DNA of 64,000 nucleotides, from positions 62,001 to 126,000 of the forward strand of contig JAOPHQ010003695.1 of assembly GCA_030340625.1 (NCBI GenBank), read 5' to 3'. The translations under genes were made by a program, and so were the position numbers. This DNA comes from Merluccius polli (Eukaryota; Chordata; Actinopteri; Gadiformes; Merlucciidae). The notes below the pieces were generated by a model. The model ran no database searches. It had not been told where the DNA came from and worked only from the letters and a program-made list of their open reading frames with translations. This document shows, piece after piece, positions 1-11,130 of the stretch. Positions within the stretch are counted from its first letter, which is position 1. The number at the start of each line of letters is the position of its first letter.

Positions 1-800
1 CTCTCGAGTGGCGTCACCGGCCGGGTCCCTCCGGCGGCGGCTCCGGAGATGAGGACGGCTTCTCCGCCTCCATCAGCTGTGTCTGTTTCTCCGGCGGCGG
101 CGGGGATTCCGCCTCCGGTGGGTGCATCGAGTCCTCCTTCATCTTCATCTTTGGCGGCTGTGTTGGACCCTCCAGCGGGTGGTCCACCGCCGCCTGCACC
201 TGTGGCCACTGCCCCTTTTCCCACCCTGCTCGGCCGGGCACCCACTCCACTCCCCCCCCCCCCACTGCCTTAATTATCGGAGACTCTATAGTCCGTAACA
301 TCCGCTTCGCAAACGCTGTTTTCCCGGTGTTCTGCCAATTTCTGCTACCCATCAAATTCTGCTACCTAGTGGTTCTGCGCATGCGCATCTCGAAAATTCG
401 CTACACTTTTCTTGTTGGAAGTTGTTGGAATGTATTCAGTTTAATTGATTATTTATGTTTTTTCTTTAAGCGTTTAGTTTTCATTAAATACATTGCACAT
501 GCTGTACCCCTGAAATCTTCAATATATACGTTATAAAACAGCATCAACAGTGTACATGGGGTGAGGCGATTGGTCGAGGCGATTGGTCTATCCACATAGC
601 CTACTGTACCCTGAAATCAAGATTTTACAGACTCTGCTATCAAATCGCACTACGGTAGCAAAATCTGACAAGGGAGCAGAAATTGGCAGAACTATCGTGA
701 AAAAACTCCCCGACCTCCTGTACTCATGCCCCCCCACAGTCACAAAAATCATACTCCACTGCGGCTCTAATGACACAGCCCGGCAACAGTCAGAGTTGAC
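1..800 (+). pseudogene. LINE ORF1 remnant with SGNH-esterase motifs
   Basis: Broken coding sequence. A Pro/Ser-rich stretch (49-273) is followed by IIGDSIVRN (about 271-300), an esterase block-I GDS motif. After a disrupted interval, a second stretch (about 690-800) contains LHCGSNDTA, the block-III motif. L2/CR1-type LINE ORF1 proteins carry such an esterase domain. The two halves are separated by about 300 bases with TCTGCTACC repeats, so it is interrupted and non-functional. The clade is inferred. Confidence 0.5.
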
Positions 801-816
801 AAAACCCTGGTTCATA

Positions 817-1559
817 TGTCAGGCCGGGTCTCAAGGCAGGACTCAGACGCAGAGATGACTTGATAAACTGATTTTATTAATACAACCAAAGTTCTTTAAA
901 CCGAGTGACAAAGAAAACAGGTTATGAAATCCATCTACGAGGTTTAGAGAGAGGACAACAAAAAAACACTCCAAATGGAAGAAATACCTAAAAACCAGCG
1001 GCTAATGCAAAATAGAAACAAACTAAAAATCACTCCCAGGGGAGGCAAACAAAAGGCTGTGAGACAACTTAACAAAAACACTCCGACAGGAGGAAAACGA
1101 GGTTAGACTAAAACTAAATTCACTCCTAAAAAAAATGGAGGATCTAAGATACACTATAACAAAATCGCTCCAAAGGAGGAAAATACACAGCTATGAAAAA
1201 TAATCCTGGACTAAGGCAAGAAACTAAGATATAAAAGTTACAAAAAAAAAATCACTCGATTCGAGGAACAACGCCTTACGTGAGGCACCACTGTGGCTCA
1301 AGGCTTGGGAATGAGCTCGGACGAAGACACTCCGGCACAAGACAAGGGAGACACAGGCTATTTAAACACAGAGGTAATGAGGAACAGGTGGAGACGTATA
1401 TATGTCTATGGAGACAATGGGTAATCAGGGTAGACACACAGGTGACACATGAGGAAGGGCAAGTTCTCTGAAACGAGAGGAGAGTGAGTCCTTCAAAATA
1501 AAACAGGAAATTACAAGACCAAAATCCCAAGACAAGACAAACCTCACCGCGGTGTGACA
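817..1559 (-). mobile_element. LTR-like block with TG...CA ends
   Basis: The block begins TGTCAGGCC and ends GGTGTGACA. Read on the minus strand it has a TATTTAAA-like TATA box near 1360. Its left part holds degenerate repeats alternating CACTCC and GGAGGA. It cuts the LINE reverse-transcriptase reading at its right edge. I see no target-site duplication, so it may be a solo LTR or a TIR element. Confidence 0.3.
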
Positions 1560-2091
1560 CCTACCTCTTCTAAATCCACTTTGATACTTAGTCACCAGTC
1601 CCCTTTTTTCTATATAGTGCATGAGCCTCTCATTAATCATTCTCTCCATTATCTTTCCTATATGTGACGTAAGAGCTATGGGTCTGTAGTTTATTGGCTT
1701 ACTTGGATCTTTCAGGCTTCCTAATTGGGATGCTTATTGCCTCCTGCTTTGTGGGATTTTACCCTCTTTCCATACTTTATTGAATAATGATAAAACTTTG
1801 ATTAGTCCCCCCTCACTTAGATGTTTGATCATAGTATAACATATTCTATCTTTACCTGGTGCACTCCTTCTTGTTTTTGCTATTGCTCTTTTCATTTCTC
1901 CAATGGTAAATGGTACATTTAACTTGCTTTCCCTACTGTCCTTTCTTTTTAATACCTCCCTGTTTACATCTCATCTTATTTGAGCTGTGCACCACAACAA
2001 ACGTTTTCACCATTAACTCCGCCTTTTCTTTATTGGTTACATCTACCTCATTTCCAGAACTCATGACTGGGTAATTCCAGTCCTTCCTATC

Positions 2092-2739
2092 TCAACCCAT
2101 TTTTTTCAACATTCCCCAGACTTCTCCTATCTTAGTAGTGCTCCCAATTGATCCACAAAACTTCCTCCAATACAATCTCTTTGCTTGTCTTATTGTTTTC
2201 CTTACCACTGCTTGCGCTTGTTTATATTGGATCAGGTGTTGAAAGTTATGGTATCTTTTAACTAATTTAAACGCTTTATTTCTACTTTTAAGTGCTTCCT
2301 TGCATTTTTCATCCCACCATGGTACTAACTTCCTTACCTTCCTACCTGTACTTTTAGGTATAGAACTGGTTGCTGCTGAAATGATTCCCTGCTTTATTTC
2401 CCTATCCATCATTTCCACTCCCATATTATCACTAATCTGAGAAAGATTTTTGTCACATTCCTTTGTGAATTCTACCCAATTAGCTTTTTCCAAGATCCAT
2501 CTTCCCCCCAATCTCTCCTTGGCCTGTACTGTTGCTATATTTATTTTATTATATATAGGATAGTGATCACTTCCTATAGTCCCTTTTTGGTATACACTCC
2601 ACTCACATAATGGCGCTAATGCATTGGTCACTATTGTCAGATCTAAAGATGACTCTTTCCCAGTATTTACATCTATCCTTGTCCTTCTCCCATCATTCAC
2701 ACAAACCAGATTCTGCACATATTCTAACAACTCCTCCAC
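2092..2739 (-). pseudogene. LINE ORF2 fragment: endonuclease C-terminus
   Basis: Contains SSLDLTIVTNALAP and TIGSDHYPI, the conserved C-terminal blocks of AP-type LINE endonucleases (SDH motif), then the linker toward the reverse transcriptase. The N-terminal catalytic blocks are absent. Reading continues below 2092 only with frameshifts. Confidence 0.65.
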
Positions 2740-3551
2740 TATCTCCCCATTGCGGTCATTCTTCTCTTGCTATTAAAACTCTCCTGACTCGCTCTCTTGG
2801 CAGCTTCGGCATACGATACTTTTTCATTTACTATTATCTGCTGTACTGTTATTTCTCTCTTCATAACCTCACATCCCCAATACGCTACACTATGTTCTCC
2901 TCCACAGTTACAACATTTTGGTTTCACACCCGTCCCACATGTCCCATATTCATGGTCCCCTCCACACCTTGCACCCCTTCTTTTCCCTTTGCACTGGTTA
3001 GCAATGTGTCCATATTCCTGACAATTGAAGCACCTCATTGGTTTTGGAACAAACTCTCTCACATTATATTTTACAAATCCACAATAAAGTTCTCTTGGGA
3101 TAGTTTTTGCATCAAACTCTACCACTACTGTCTCTGATTCTTTTTTCTCAGGTCCTCTTGTCATTCTTTTAACATCTTTAACTGTGATATTTTTCATTTT
3201 CAGGTTTCCCACTAGATCCTTTATGCTGATACCATGGGGAACCCCTGTTATCACTCCCTTACATCCAATATTTCTCTGCTCACCAACTTTCACTGTTTTT
3301 GTAACGTTCATTTTTCCTACACTCACCATTTTTTGAGCTTCATCTACATGTGTTTCTGTGTTACATCCAATTAGCAAGTTCCCATCTCCTAACACTTTGG
3401 CGTATTTAACTTCTCCTACTTGAGCTCTAATTATTTTTGTGATTTTTATGGTGACTGTTAGCCACTTGTTATGGTTATGTTTAATGATAGCATTGGTAGC
3501 TCTTTTATTTTTTTCTGCACTTTGTGATGTGCCTGGGTCAGATGTGACCAA
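2739..3551 (-). pseudogene. LINE ORF1 (gag-like, CCHC zinc knuckles)
   Basis: About 270 codons stay open. No ATG supports the first codon (it is TTG), so the 5' end is probably missing. A CFNCQEYGHIANQC zinc knuckle lies in the C-terminal half, followed by two more Cys/His-rich knuckle-like stretches (one with the Cys pattern disturbed). This is the layout of nucleic-acid-binding ORF1 proteins of I/Jockey-type LINEs. The product would coat LINE RNA. The C-terminus is fused by deletion to the endonuclease region. Confidence 0.6.
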
Positions 3552-3694
3552 AAATAGTTTATTTCAAAAGTGTAATTAACGAAAAGCTAAAAACAAATTA
3601 ATAAAAAGGTTTTAAATAGGCTGCTGAAATTGTCTGGGTCATCTATATTTCCTGCTTTTAAAATCCCTCCCAATTAAATTTAATTGAATAGACC

Positions 3695-3958
3695 TATTGC
3701 AATATAACTGAAAACGCTGAACACGTAATAATGCACTGTGTCAAATATAATGAAGAAAGGGTAAAGTTGCAACAAAGGCTGAGAGAGATCGGACGAGACT
3801 GGGATTGGGAAGTGTAAATAGGAACAAGTGGAGATAAGGTGTGAGAAACACACGTCATACATGTAATATTATTACGGATACAGTATATAGTACGGTAGGT
3901 GGCGGTATGCACCTAATAGCTGATATTGAACACCGCCAAATAACGCAAAGAAGAAGAA
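3695..3958 (+). mobile_element. 3' tail of a LINE
   Basis: Reads AEHVIMHCVKYNEERVKLQQ and then a stop, the same C-terminal motif (QHVLMSCRKYDRQRQ) as in the neighbouring LINE. It then has a short 3' UTR ending in (GAA)n at about 3947-3958. Only the end of the element is present. Confidence 0.55.
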
Positions 3959-3968
3959 GACCAGCTGT

Positions 3969-5368
3969 CGGGAGCAGATGTAGCTTCTTTGAAGCAAATT
4001 TATGTGTATTTAATTAGAGCCAGAATTGAGTATGGGTGTTTGGTTTATGGATCTGCAGCCAAATCAGTTTTAACTGAATTAGATATAGTTCAAGCTAAGG
4101 CACTGAGAATATGTACAGGAGCAGTGCGATCTTCTCCAGTTTGTTCCTTGCAGGTAGAAACAGGAGAAATGCCACTTTGGGTTAGAAGAAAACAGCTTCA
4201 GTCTAACTACTGGGTCAACTTGATGGGTCAAAGGTGTGATCATCCAGTTAAAATTGCAATCCAGGCAAGCTGGGAGAGAGAGGTAGTAAGACTTCCAAGT
4301 TTTGGATGGACTGGGGAAGCATTGGCACAGGAAATGTCTATACGTGACCAGAACTTTTGTCCAGGAGTGCTGTGGCCAATAGTTCCTATAGTCCCAGAGG
4401 TAGATCTAGAGATTCTTGAGACTAAGTTAAAAAATCCTGAGTCAAATTTGGTACATGAATTCCAGTGTCATGTAAGAGAAAGGTATCAGGAGCATATATT
4501 AATTTTCACTGATGGGTCAAAAGACCAAGAGACAGGTGCTACAGGTGCAGCTTTTGTTGTTCAGAGATGGAATGCCCAAGTATTTAAGAGAACTTCAAAT
4601 TATTTGAGTGTGTTTGCAGTAGAATTGTATGCAATCCTGATGGCAGTGCAATGGACTGAGCAGATACAGAACCATAACATTTTGATATGCAGTGACTCTG
4701 TGTCAGCTATCAATAGTATTGGGAAGGGATTGTCAAAAAGTAGGCAAGATCTTATTTATGATATTCTTCTGACAATTAGAGATGTAAAAAGGAGAGGGGT
4801 GGAAATATCATTTGTATGGGTCCCAGCACATGTGGGTATTGCAGCAAATGAGAAGGTTGATAAATTGGCTAAGGAAGCTGCAAAAAAGGAAATTATAGAT
4901 GTTGATATAAATTTATCCAAGGGGGAAGGTAAAAGTATTGTGTGGCAGAAAACTATTTTAAAATGGCAACAATTTTGGGAACAAGAAAATAAAGGGAGGC
5001 ACCTATTCTCATTAAATAGTAGAGTAACTGAGTCAATTAATGTTTGTAAAAGTGAAGGATTTACACGTAAGGAACAAGTTATTATTTCTAGAATGAGGAT
5101 TGGTCATACATGTCTGAATAACACTTTATTTGTTTTAGGGAAACATCAGAATGGCTTGTGTTCATGTCAGGAACCTGAGACGGTGCAGCATGTTTTGATG
5201 TCTTGTAGAAAATATGACCGCCAAAGACAAGATCTGATAAGAGATTTGAGAGAAATTGGTTTGGAAGAAGTTTCTTTGAAGAGTATTTTAGAAGTAGGAT
5301 CAAGTTGGAGAGGGAAAAGATATCTGTTCACATTTTTAAAGGACACTGGACTGTTCAGCAGAATATAG
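3969..5368 (+). pseudogene. LINE ORF2 C-terminal fragment: RT thumb and RNase H
   Basis: About 460 open codons ending in a true stop at 5368, with the 5' end lost by truncation (no ATG at the opening). RNase H catalytic residues are visible in order: IFTDGSKD (first Asp), AVELYAIL (Glu), ICSDSVSAI (second Asp) and HVGIAANEKVDKLAKEA (last Asp). An RNase H domain after RT is typical of the I clade, including Nimb elements of fish. A C-terminal CxC...H...C block (CSCQEPETVQHVLMSC) follows. Open along its length, so a fairly young copy, but unable to move on its own. Confidence 0.75.
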
Positions 5369-5456
5369 TGCACTAAGGTGCTAGTACCATAGATGGCAGC
5401 AATGCAAATTCTTGGATGCCGGCTGCCGTAAAACTCCAAAGAAGAAGAAGAAGAAG
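3969..5456 (+). mobile_element. 5'-truncated I/Nimb-type LINE insertion
   Basis: Runs from the RT C-terminus through RNase H to a 3' UTR ending in (GAA)n. The sequence GACCAGCTGTC lies immediately before it (about 3959-3969) and again immediately after it (about 5457-5467), so this looks like a target-site duplication. It inserted at the end of the preceding LINE tail. Confidence 0.7.
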
Positions 5457-5467
5457 ACCAGCTGTCC

Positions 5468-6082
5468 AATCAGAATTGAGGAAATCACACTTCCGCTTTC
5501 TACCGCACGTCTTCACTTTTAGTGTTTTCCATTGTAGCCCAGGAGTTTAGTTTAGTTGAATGAACATTTTGTGAAAAACAAAGTAAGTGATGTGGTATAC
5601 GTTTTAATTCGCGGTGACCTCATGTTATTACCTATTTTACCAGCGACTTGCCAGCTTAGCCTACTAGCAGCTCCTTAGATTAGCATACAGCACAGGGACT
5701 GACCACTGCATTAGTTAGATTCGTTATTATTTATAGGATTTAAACGTTGTGAATGACGACGACTCTTTCATTCATTGCTTGTTAGTTGTGTTGTTGTTGT
5801 TGTGGAAACAACGTTAGGTCAGGTGTACCTACCTGGAGTTTTGAAGTATAACGCCACGAACGAATTGTTAACGCTAATTTGTAAAACTTAACTGTGGACA
5901 CGCAACAACGTATGCTCTTTATAACTATGTAGGCCATAATGTGGTTCGACCGCTTCCCTGTGAATGACTAACTCTCATGACTAAACCAACAGAATTGACA
6001 TAATTGACCCAAAGCTCAACTTGTGTAAAAAGTTGCTCCAAAGTCAATCTTCAATATTCAATGTTCCTCGCAGGTGAGCGCC
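5468..6082. other. Upstream region of jagn1
   Basis: Unique, non-repetitive sequence between the LINE cluster and the jagn1 start codon, presumably holding its promoter and 5' UTR. I see no convincing TATA box or further open frame. Confidence 0.3.
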
Positions 6083-8295
6083 ATGGCGTCGCGAGCGGGT
6101 CCCAGAGCAACCGGAACGGACGGCAGCGACTTCCGGCATCGCGAGAGAGTGGCCGCTCACTACCAGATGAGGTGGGTGACGACCCTAAAGGTCATGACCT
6201 TGTGCTAACGAGGGAATTGACAGGTTTGCTGTTCGCAAAAAAAAGATGACGGCACCGCTCCAACCGCAGTGTAACTGTCGACTCGGTCAACCAAAGCATT
6301 TGTCAGCTTCCTCACATGTAACGATATGGAAGTGTAGTGTAGTGTGAGCCACGCAAACCCTGAAGAAAGGGTTGGGACCCAGTACCTGTAGGCATCCTCG
6401 AGCACGATGCCAACCCCTTAATAACTGCTCCCAAATGGTTTGTATCTGAAATTAAATTCAAATTCTGTAAGCCGCTATGGATAAAAGCCTCTGCTAAGTG
6501 ACTGCGTAGTAAACTGATTCTTTTTGTTGATGCAATTGACAGCATTGCATGGTTCTCTCACTGCGCCCTGTAAAGCTGGTCTGTGCTGGAGGGTAAAGGC
6601 TCAAATATCCACTGCCTGTCTGTTGCTCTGCAGTGTGGCGCTCAAGTCCGAGGTCCGCAAGCTCAACATCGTCCATGCCCTGATCTGGTTCCTGATGGCA
6701 GCTCAGGTAACGTCAAACCAGTTCTAGTGCTCACAAAGAGTGAATACTTAACTGGAGATCGGTTAGGTCAGTCTACCAGTTGGCACAGTCCACTGGGTAG
6801 GCTGGTAGGTAAGGGGGGGGCAACATGTAATTTTGATTGATCGTCATAATAAACCATGTGTCACCGGGTTAAAGATAGATAGATAGATGGATAGATATAA
6901 ACTTTATTGAGCCCAATCCTGGGAAATTTCTTTTTACACACAACATGCATACAATTTGACAAGGGGTAGACAGGACAGGAAGACAAAAATACAGCATGAC
7001 ATGAGGAGAGGGGAGGAGGAAAAAAAGGCAACCCCCAGACTATGCCCCTATGGGGAGTACAGTGTGGGAACAGGAAAAAAACACCTCAGCAACACACACA
7101 CAGCACATACACTTTTACATCATGAAAAACAAACGACAGGGGAAGGGAGTGGGGGGTGGAGGTAATCCAGCTTGGGCAAGCAGCCATCCTCTCCTGCGGC
7201 CGATACCTGCACTGGTCTCAGGCCCGCTTGGCCAACTGGGGGTACAAAGCTGCGAAGGCCTCCTGTTCCCAAAAATAATACCACTTTGAAACGCTAGGGT
7301 GGGAAAAGTTCTCTACAGCCCCTTTGTAATAACACTGTAGAAATGAAAAGGAAAAAAGATCAGTTGCAAAAAATGTGATTCTGCAGCAGTGGTCTCCGCC
7401 ATCTCTGTATCTTTTCAGACAGGGAAAGATATGCACTATGAATTGACTTTTCCAGGCAGAGAGAGGTCCAAAATGGGCCCCTACTGGTGATGTTACATGT
7501 GGTCTAAGAGCCAGGCCTAATCTGATTGTAAGGTCACAAAGGTGTGGAGATGTCACCTCGCTGTTCAGGTGAACTTTAGTAACCTAACCTCCCACCATTA
7601 TAGCCACGCAGACAGAAAAAACGTGGGCGTTCCAGTTCAGTTTGTAATATATTTTAATTAGTAAATTACATCCCATAGGCATTATTTAGGATAGTTTTTT
7701 GTGATGTGTTCACTGCTCATATTTACAGAACCTTTTCAAATCGGAGATTTAAAATACGAGAGAATATGCAGAAATCTTTGGTCAGACGATTATTAAAACA
7801 CAAAAAAAAGCACAGCCCTTTTGGTAGGTTTTATAGAGGTACCATACAATATAAAATAAAATGCTTTTTTGGTAGCATCTGTATACAACCTCTCTCTCTC
7901 TCCAGGTGACGGTGAGCCAGCTGGGCCTGGTCTCCCACCGCGTGGTGTCCGCGCCCTACCAGTGGGAGTACCCCTACCTGCTCAGCATCATCCCATGCAT
8001 ATTCAGCTTCCTGGCACTGCCACGCAACAACATCAGCTACCTGGTGCTCTCCATGATCAGCTCGGGGCTGTTCTGTGTGGCACCGCTGCTCTATGGCGGC
8101 ATGGAGATGTTCCCTGTGGCGCAGCAGCTGTACCGCCACGGCAAGGCCTACCGCTTCATCTTCGGCGTGTCGGCCGTGTCCGTCATGTACCTGGTGATTG
8201 TGGTGGCGGTGCAGGTGCACGCCTGGCAGATCTACTACAGCAAGAAGCTGCTGGACCAGTGGTTCACCAGCACGCAGGAGAAGAAGAAGAAGTAG
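6083..8295 (+). CDS. jagn1: Jagunal homolog 1 (ER membrane protein)
   Basis: Three coding exons: 6083-6171, 6634-6706 and 7906-8295 (stop included), all GT-AG with matching phases, giving 183 residues, the same length I recall for human JAGN1. The start is the ATG of MASRAGPRATGTDGSDF, which matches the conserved vertebrate N-terminus. Four hydrophobic segments are visible at about 40-58, 78-92, 99-117 and 139-160. The protein ends in KKKK, compatible with a dilysine ER-retrieval signal. JAGN1 acts in the early secretory pathway and is needed for neutrophil granule traffic in mammals (family knowledge). Exon 3 is GC-rich compared with the introns. A CTCTCTCTCTCTCC polypyrimidine tract precedes its acceptor. 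Confidence 0.95.
6870..7560 (-). repeat. LINE 3' end with (TAGA)n tail, in jagn1 intron 2
   Basis: Starts with an AGATAGATAGATAGATGG run followed by ACTTTATTGAGCCCAATCC, the reverse complement of a common fish LINE 3' terminus. The body to about 7560 has no open frame of note. The exact right border is unclear. Confidence 0.45.
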
Positions 8296-8511
8296 GATGA
8301 CGGCAATGGAGGTTGTATTCATGGAGGTCGGGACCTCTTTTATACGGACACACCCGTGGGGTAGACTGAAGATAATAATAAGGGACTGAATTGGCGAATA
8401 GGAGCCTCAGAAATGTCTTCTGTCAATGTTGTTTCCAGACATTAAAAAAAACTGGTTGTTTCCCAGCGTATTGGGATGGCTAGAACTGTGCCGCTTCTCA
8501 TCTTGTACATT

Positions 8512-8517
8512 AATAAA
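8512..8517 (+). terminator. Polyadenylation signal of jagn1
   Basis: AATAAA 217 bases after the stop codon, in unique sequence, with no earlier hexamer that fits as well. Confidence 0.6.
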
Positions 8518-8539
8518 CGCCGTCAGGCATCCACAACGT

Positions 8540-10028
8540 GTATCCAACAGTGTTTCTTCCTTCATCTCCGATTAAACCAAGTGGGGTTGCACCAACCTAG
8601 ATTGTATTTTAACCTGGATTAAATGATTACGTTTAAAAATAATCAGGGTTATTTAAACCAGCAGCTGTTGGCTCCATGTGGGATGTGTGCATCTTCCTTC
8701 CCAGGCATTGACGTACCGTCCCATTACCAAATATGAGAACTAACTACCTTCCTTGTTTGTCACCCCATCATGGCAACATAGTTACAAGAACAGAACTGGT
8801 TAAAAAGCTGCAAGGCCGACAAGGAGCATCTCAGGAACAGGCAGACATCCAGGCTGGCCCCTGTAGTGCTACATGTAGTCGAGCAGAGAAAACTGTTCAG
8901 GTTCTGGTCACCTACTGTATGTTTTTAGGGGGAAATCTGGTGTTGGTCTAGATGAGTGGGAAGAGGTCACTACTGCTACTGCTCAAAGAGTCCATGAATA
9001 ACAATGAATGATTGTAACGGTGCAAACTTTACATTTTTGGTGGAATGCATGGAGCGCGATAATCGGTGTCGGTCTTGGTGTGAAAGGTTTGAACACGAAT
9101 ATTCGTAATAATTTCCCCCTCATCTGTTTGTATTGAAATGTGTTTGTCTGTGGAAACGTGATTTGTTGTGCTGTTTTTTTTCAGGACACTTTTGCAAAAG
9201 AGATTTTAATCTAAAAAGGCTCTCCTGGTGAAATAAAGGTTAAAATAAAAAATAAAATGCAGTGCAACAATAAGAATAATCAAAGAGTATATTTAATAGA
9301 GAGGATTATGGTCAGAACACCACGGTCAGTGGACAGACCACTGAATTGGCTGCAACCCCCTCTCCCTTTCTGGGCACCACAAGAACAGTGAAAAAGCTAA
9401 AGCTAAACAATGTCCAACTTTCCTAAGTAAGGCCATAAACAACACAAGTAGTAACAGAAGTTGCATGGGTAGCCAGCACAAAGGATCTACAATAGAAATT
9501 GCATTGTATATTTAAGTACATTGTTACATGCGTTACATTCTCATTTTTCCATAACTGGTAATCAAATTTACAATCCATCCCCATTATATTTCAATCAGAT
9601 ATAACTGCTATTATGTTAATTAATCACATCTCTTTCAGCACGACAATATAAAATCCAGCAAACATCTCACAATCCTAGGTGGGTTATACTTTCTCGTGGA
9701 TGAGGCGTCATATCCCCCACACACACTATGTAAAGCGCTATATAAATGTAATTAATTATAATCATTATTACCATAGACTAACAACGTACATATGTTGTTA
9801 GTCTATTGTACATACGTAACATACATTTCAAATACGCATTATCAAACACCTAAATCTAAACTGCCAAAAACCAGATCCCTGTGTACAACACAAACAACAA
9901 ACCATACACAAACAAAAAAATGTGTACAAATTTCTCCCACTTTTTTCCTCTTTAAGCACTACACATTAGTGTACACCTGAACATGTTTCATTGAAACAAC
10001 ATACATCTACCCCATAAGGGTAAATGGC
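8540..10028. repeat. Convergent jagn1/nfkbiz intergenic region with LINE tails
   Basis: No gene seen. Two pieces look like L2-type 3' ends: CTCCTGGTGAAATAAAGGTT near 9222-9242, and TGTAAAGCGCTATATAAATG near 9729-9750. A short inverted repeat (about 9778-9805, TAGACTAACAACGTAC and its complement) could form a hairpin. Confidence 0.4.
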
Positions 10029-11040
10029 TTAATAGAACATTGAACTGTCTAACTGACAGCGTTTTTGCATTTGTGGAACAGTCGGATATAGCGCGTGTTT
10101 TTTGCTCTTGATCATCTTTCGTACCTGTGGGAAACACAGAATCAGTATTTTCAGACAAATTATCTTAAGTTGACAACTTTATTATCCTATTTAAAATTAC
10201 GATTTAATGGTTAATCAGCTTTAGCGTCTGAAGTTACTGTACCATGACACCGATTGGGCCGCCAGGCACTAAGTGAACCGGCTGGTCGTTTTCCAGATTT
10301 TTGGCGCTGGAGTCCGCTCCGTTTCTCAGAAGCGCCATCACTGCCTCCAGAATACCGTGCTCACACGCCAACGAGCAGACGGTGTGCAAGGCTGTGTTTC
10401 CACTATATGTCTGACAGACAGACAGAAACAGACACGGTTAGGTACTAATTGGAATCAGCTCTGCAGGCTGGTTGTAGTGGACTGATGCCCCAACTGTTAT
10501 TCTGTGCCACTCCTTGGCCACCCCTACTACATTAGTCTGGACACACCACTGGTTAGGTTAGGGTCATTTACGGTTTGGTTTAGGTATTGGGTTAGGATGA
10601 TTAGGTTTAGATTAGGGTTATTATGTTAGGTTTAGGTACCATTAGTGTTATAAGGTTGGCGTTACATAATGCTATGCTAGGTATTAGCAGCTAGCTGCAT
10701 TGAGACATGCAACACTAACCATTTCATTAACAATGGAAGAAGAGGATGGATGGTTGAGGATGATGTGGAACAGCTCCTCATTCGCCGCCTCGGATGCAAA
10801 GTGAAGAGAGGTCTTTCCATTCTTTAGATCCTGCCGGAATCAAACAGTTCATTGTATGTCACATTTAGCCACCAGATGAGAGCATGTGCATTACTCATAG
10901 ATGTATTATAAAATTGAATTTCCTAAATAAAGTATTTATCGAATTTATTTATCTTTGATCCTTTTCCAAAAATCTTGTGAAAATGACTGAGTTCATGAGT
11001 CAAGATAAATGTTATGAATTCCAGTAATGTTATGAATTTC

Positions 11041-11130
<90 letters not shown>

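Larger units (their letters stand above)
1560..3560 (-). mobile_element. I/Nimb-type LINE, internally deleted copy
   Basis: On the minus strand the order is a gag-like ORF1 with zinc knuckles, the C-terminal part of an AP-type endonuclease, then a frameshifted reverse-transcriptase N-terminus ending with a YQSGFRRGR motif at about 1560-1590. The junction at 2739 joins the ORF1 end to mid-endonuclease, so an internal deletion is present. The RT is cut off by the LTR-like block at 1559. Confidence 0.65.

Noticed and set aside
7831..8322. Minus-strand open frame opposite jagn1 exon 3
   Set aside because: A His/Val/Leu-rich shadow of the GC-rich jagn1 coding exon; the sense frame is clearly the conserved one.
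8733..8951. Short plus-strand open frame after jagn1
   Set aside because: No homology, no splice context, and beyond the jagn1 poly(A) signal.
10923..11129. Cys-Val repeat protein over the CA array
   Set aside because: Pure dinucleotide microsatellite translation; likewise at 34680-34976, 39326-39520, 45764-46106 and 47473-47664.
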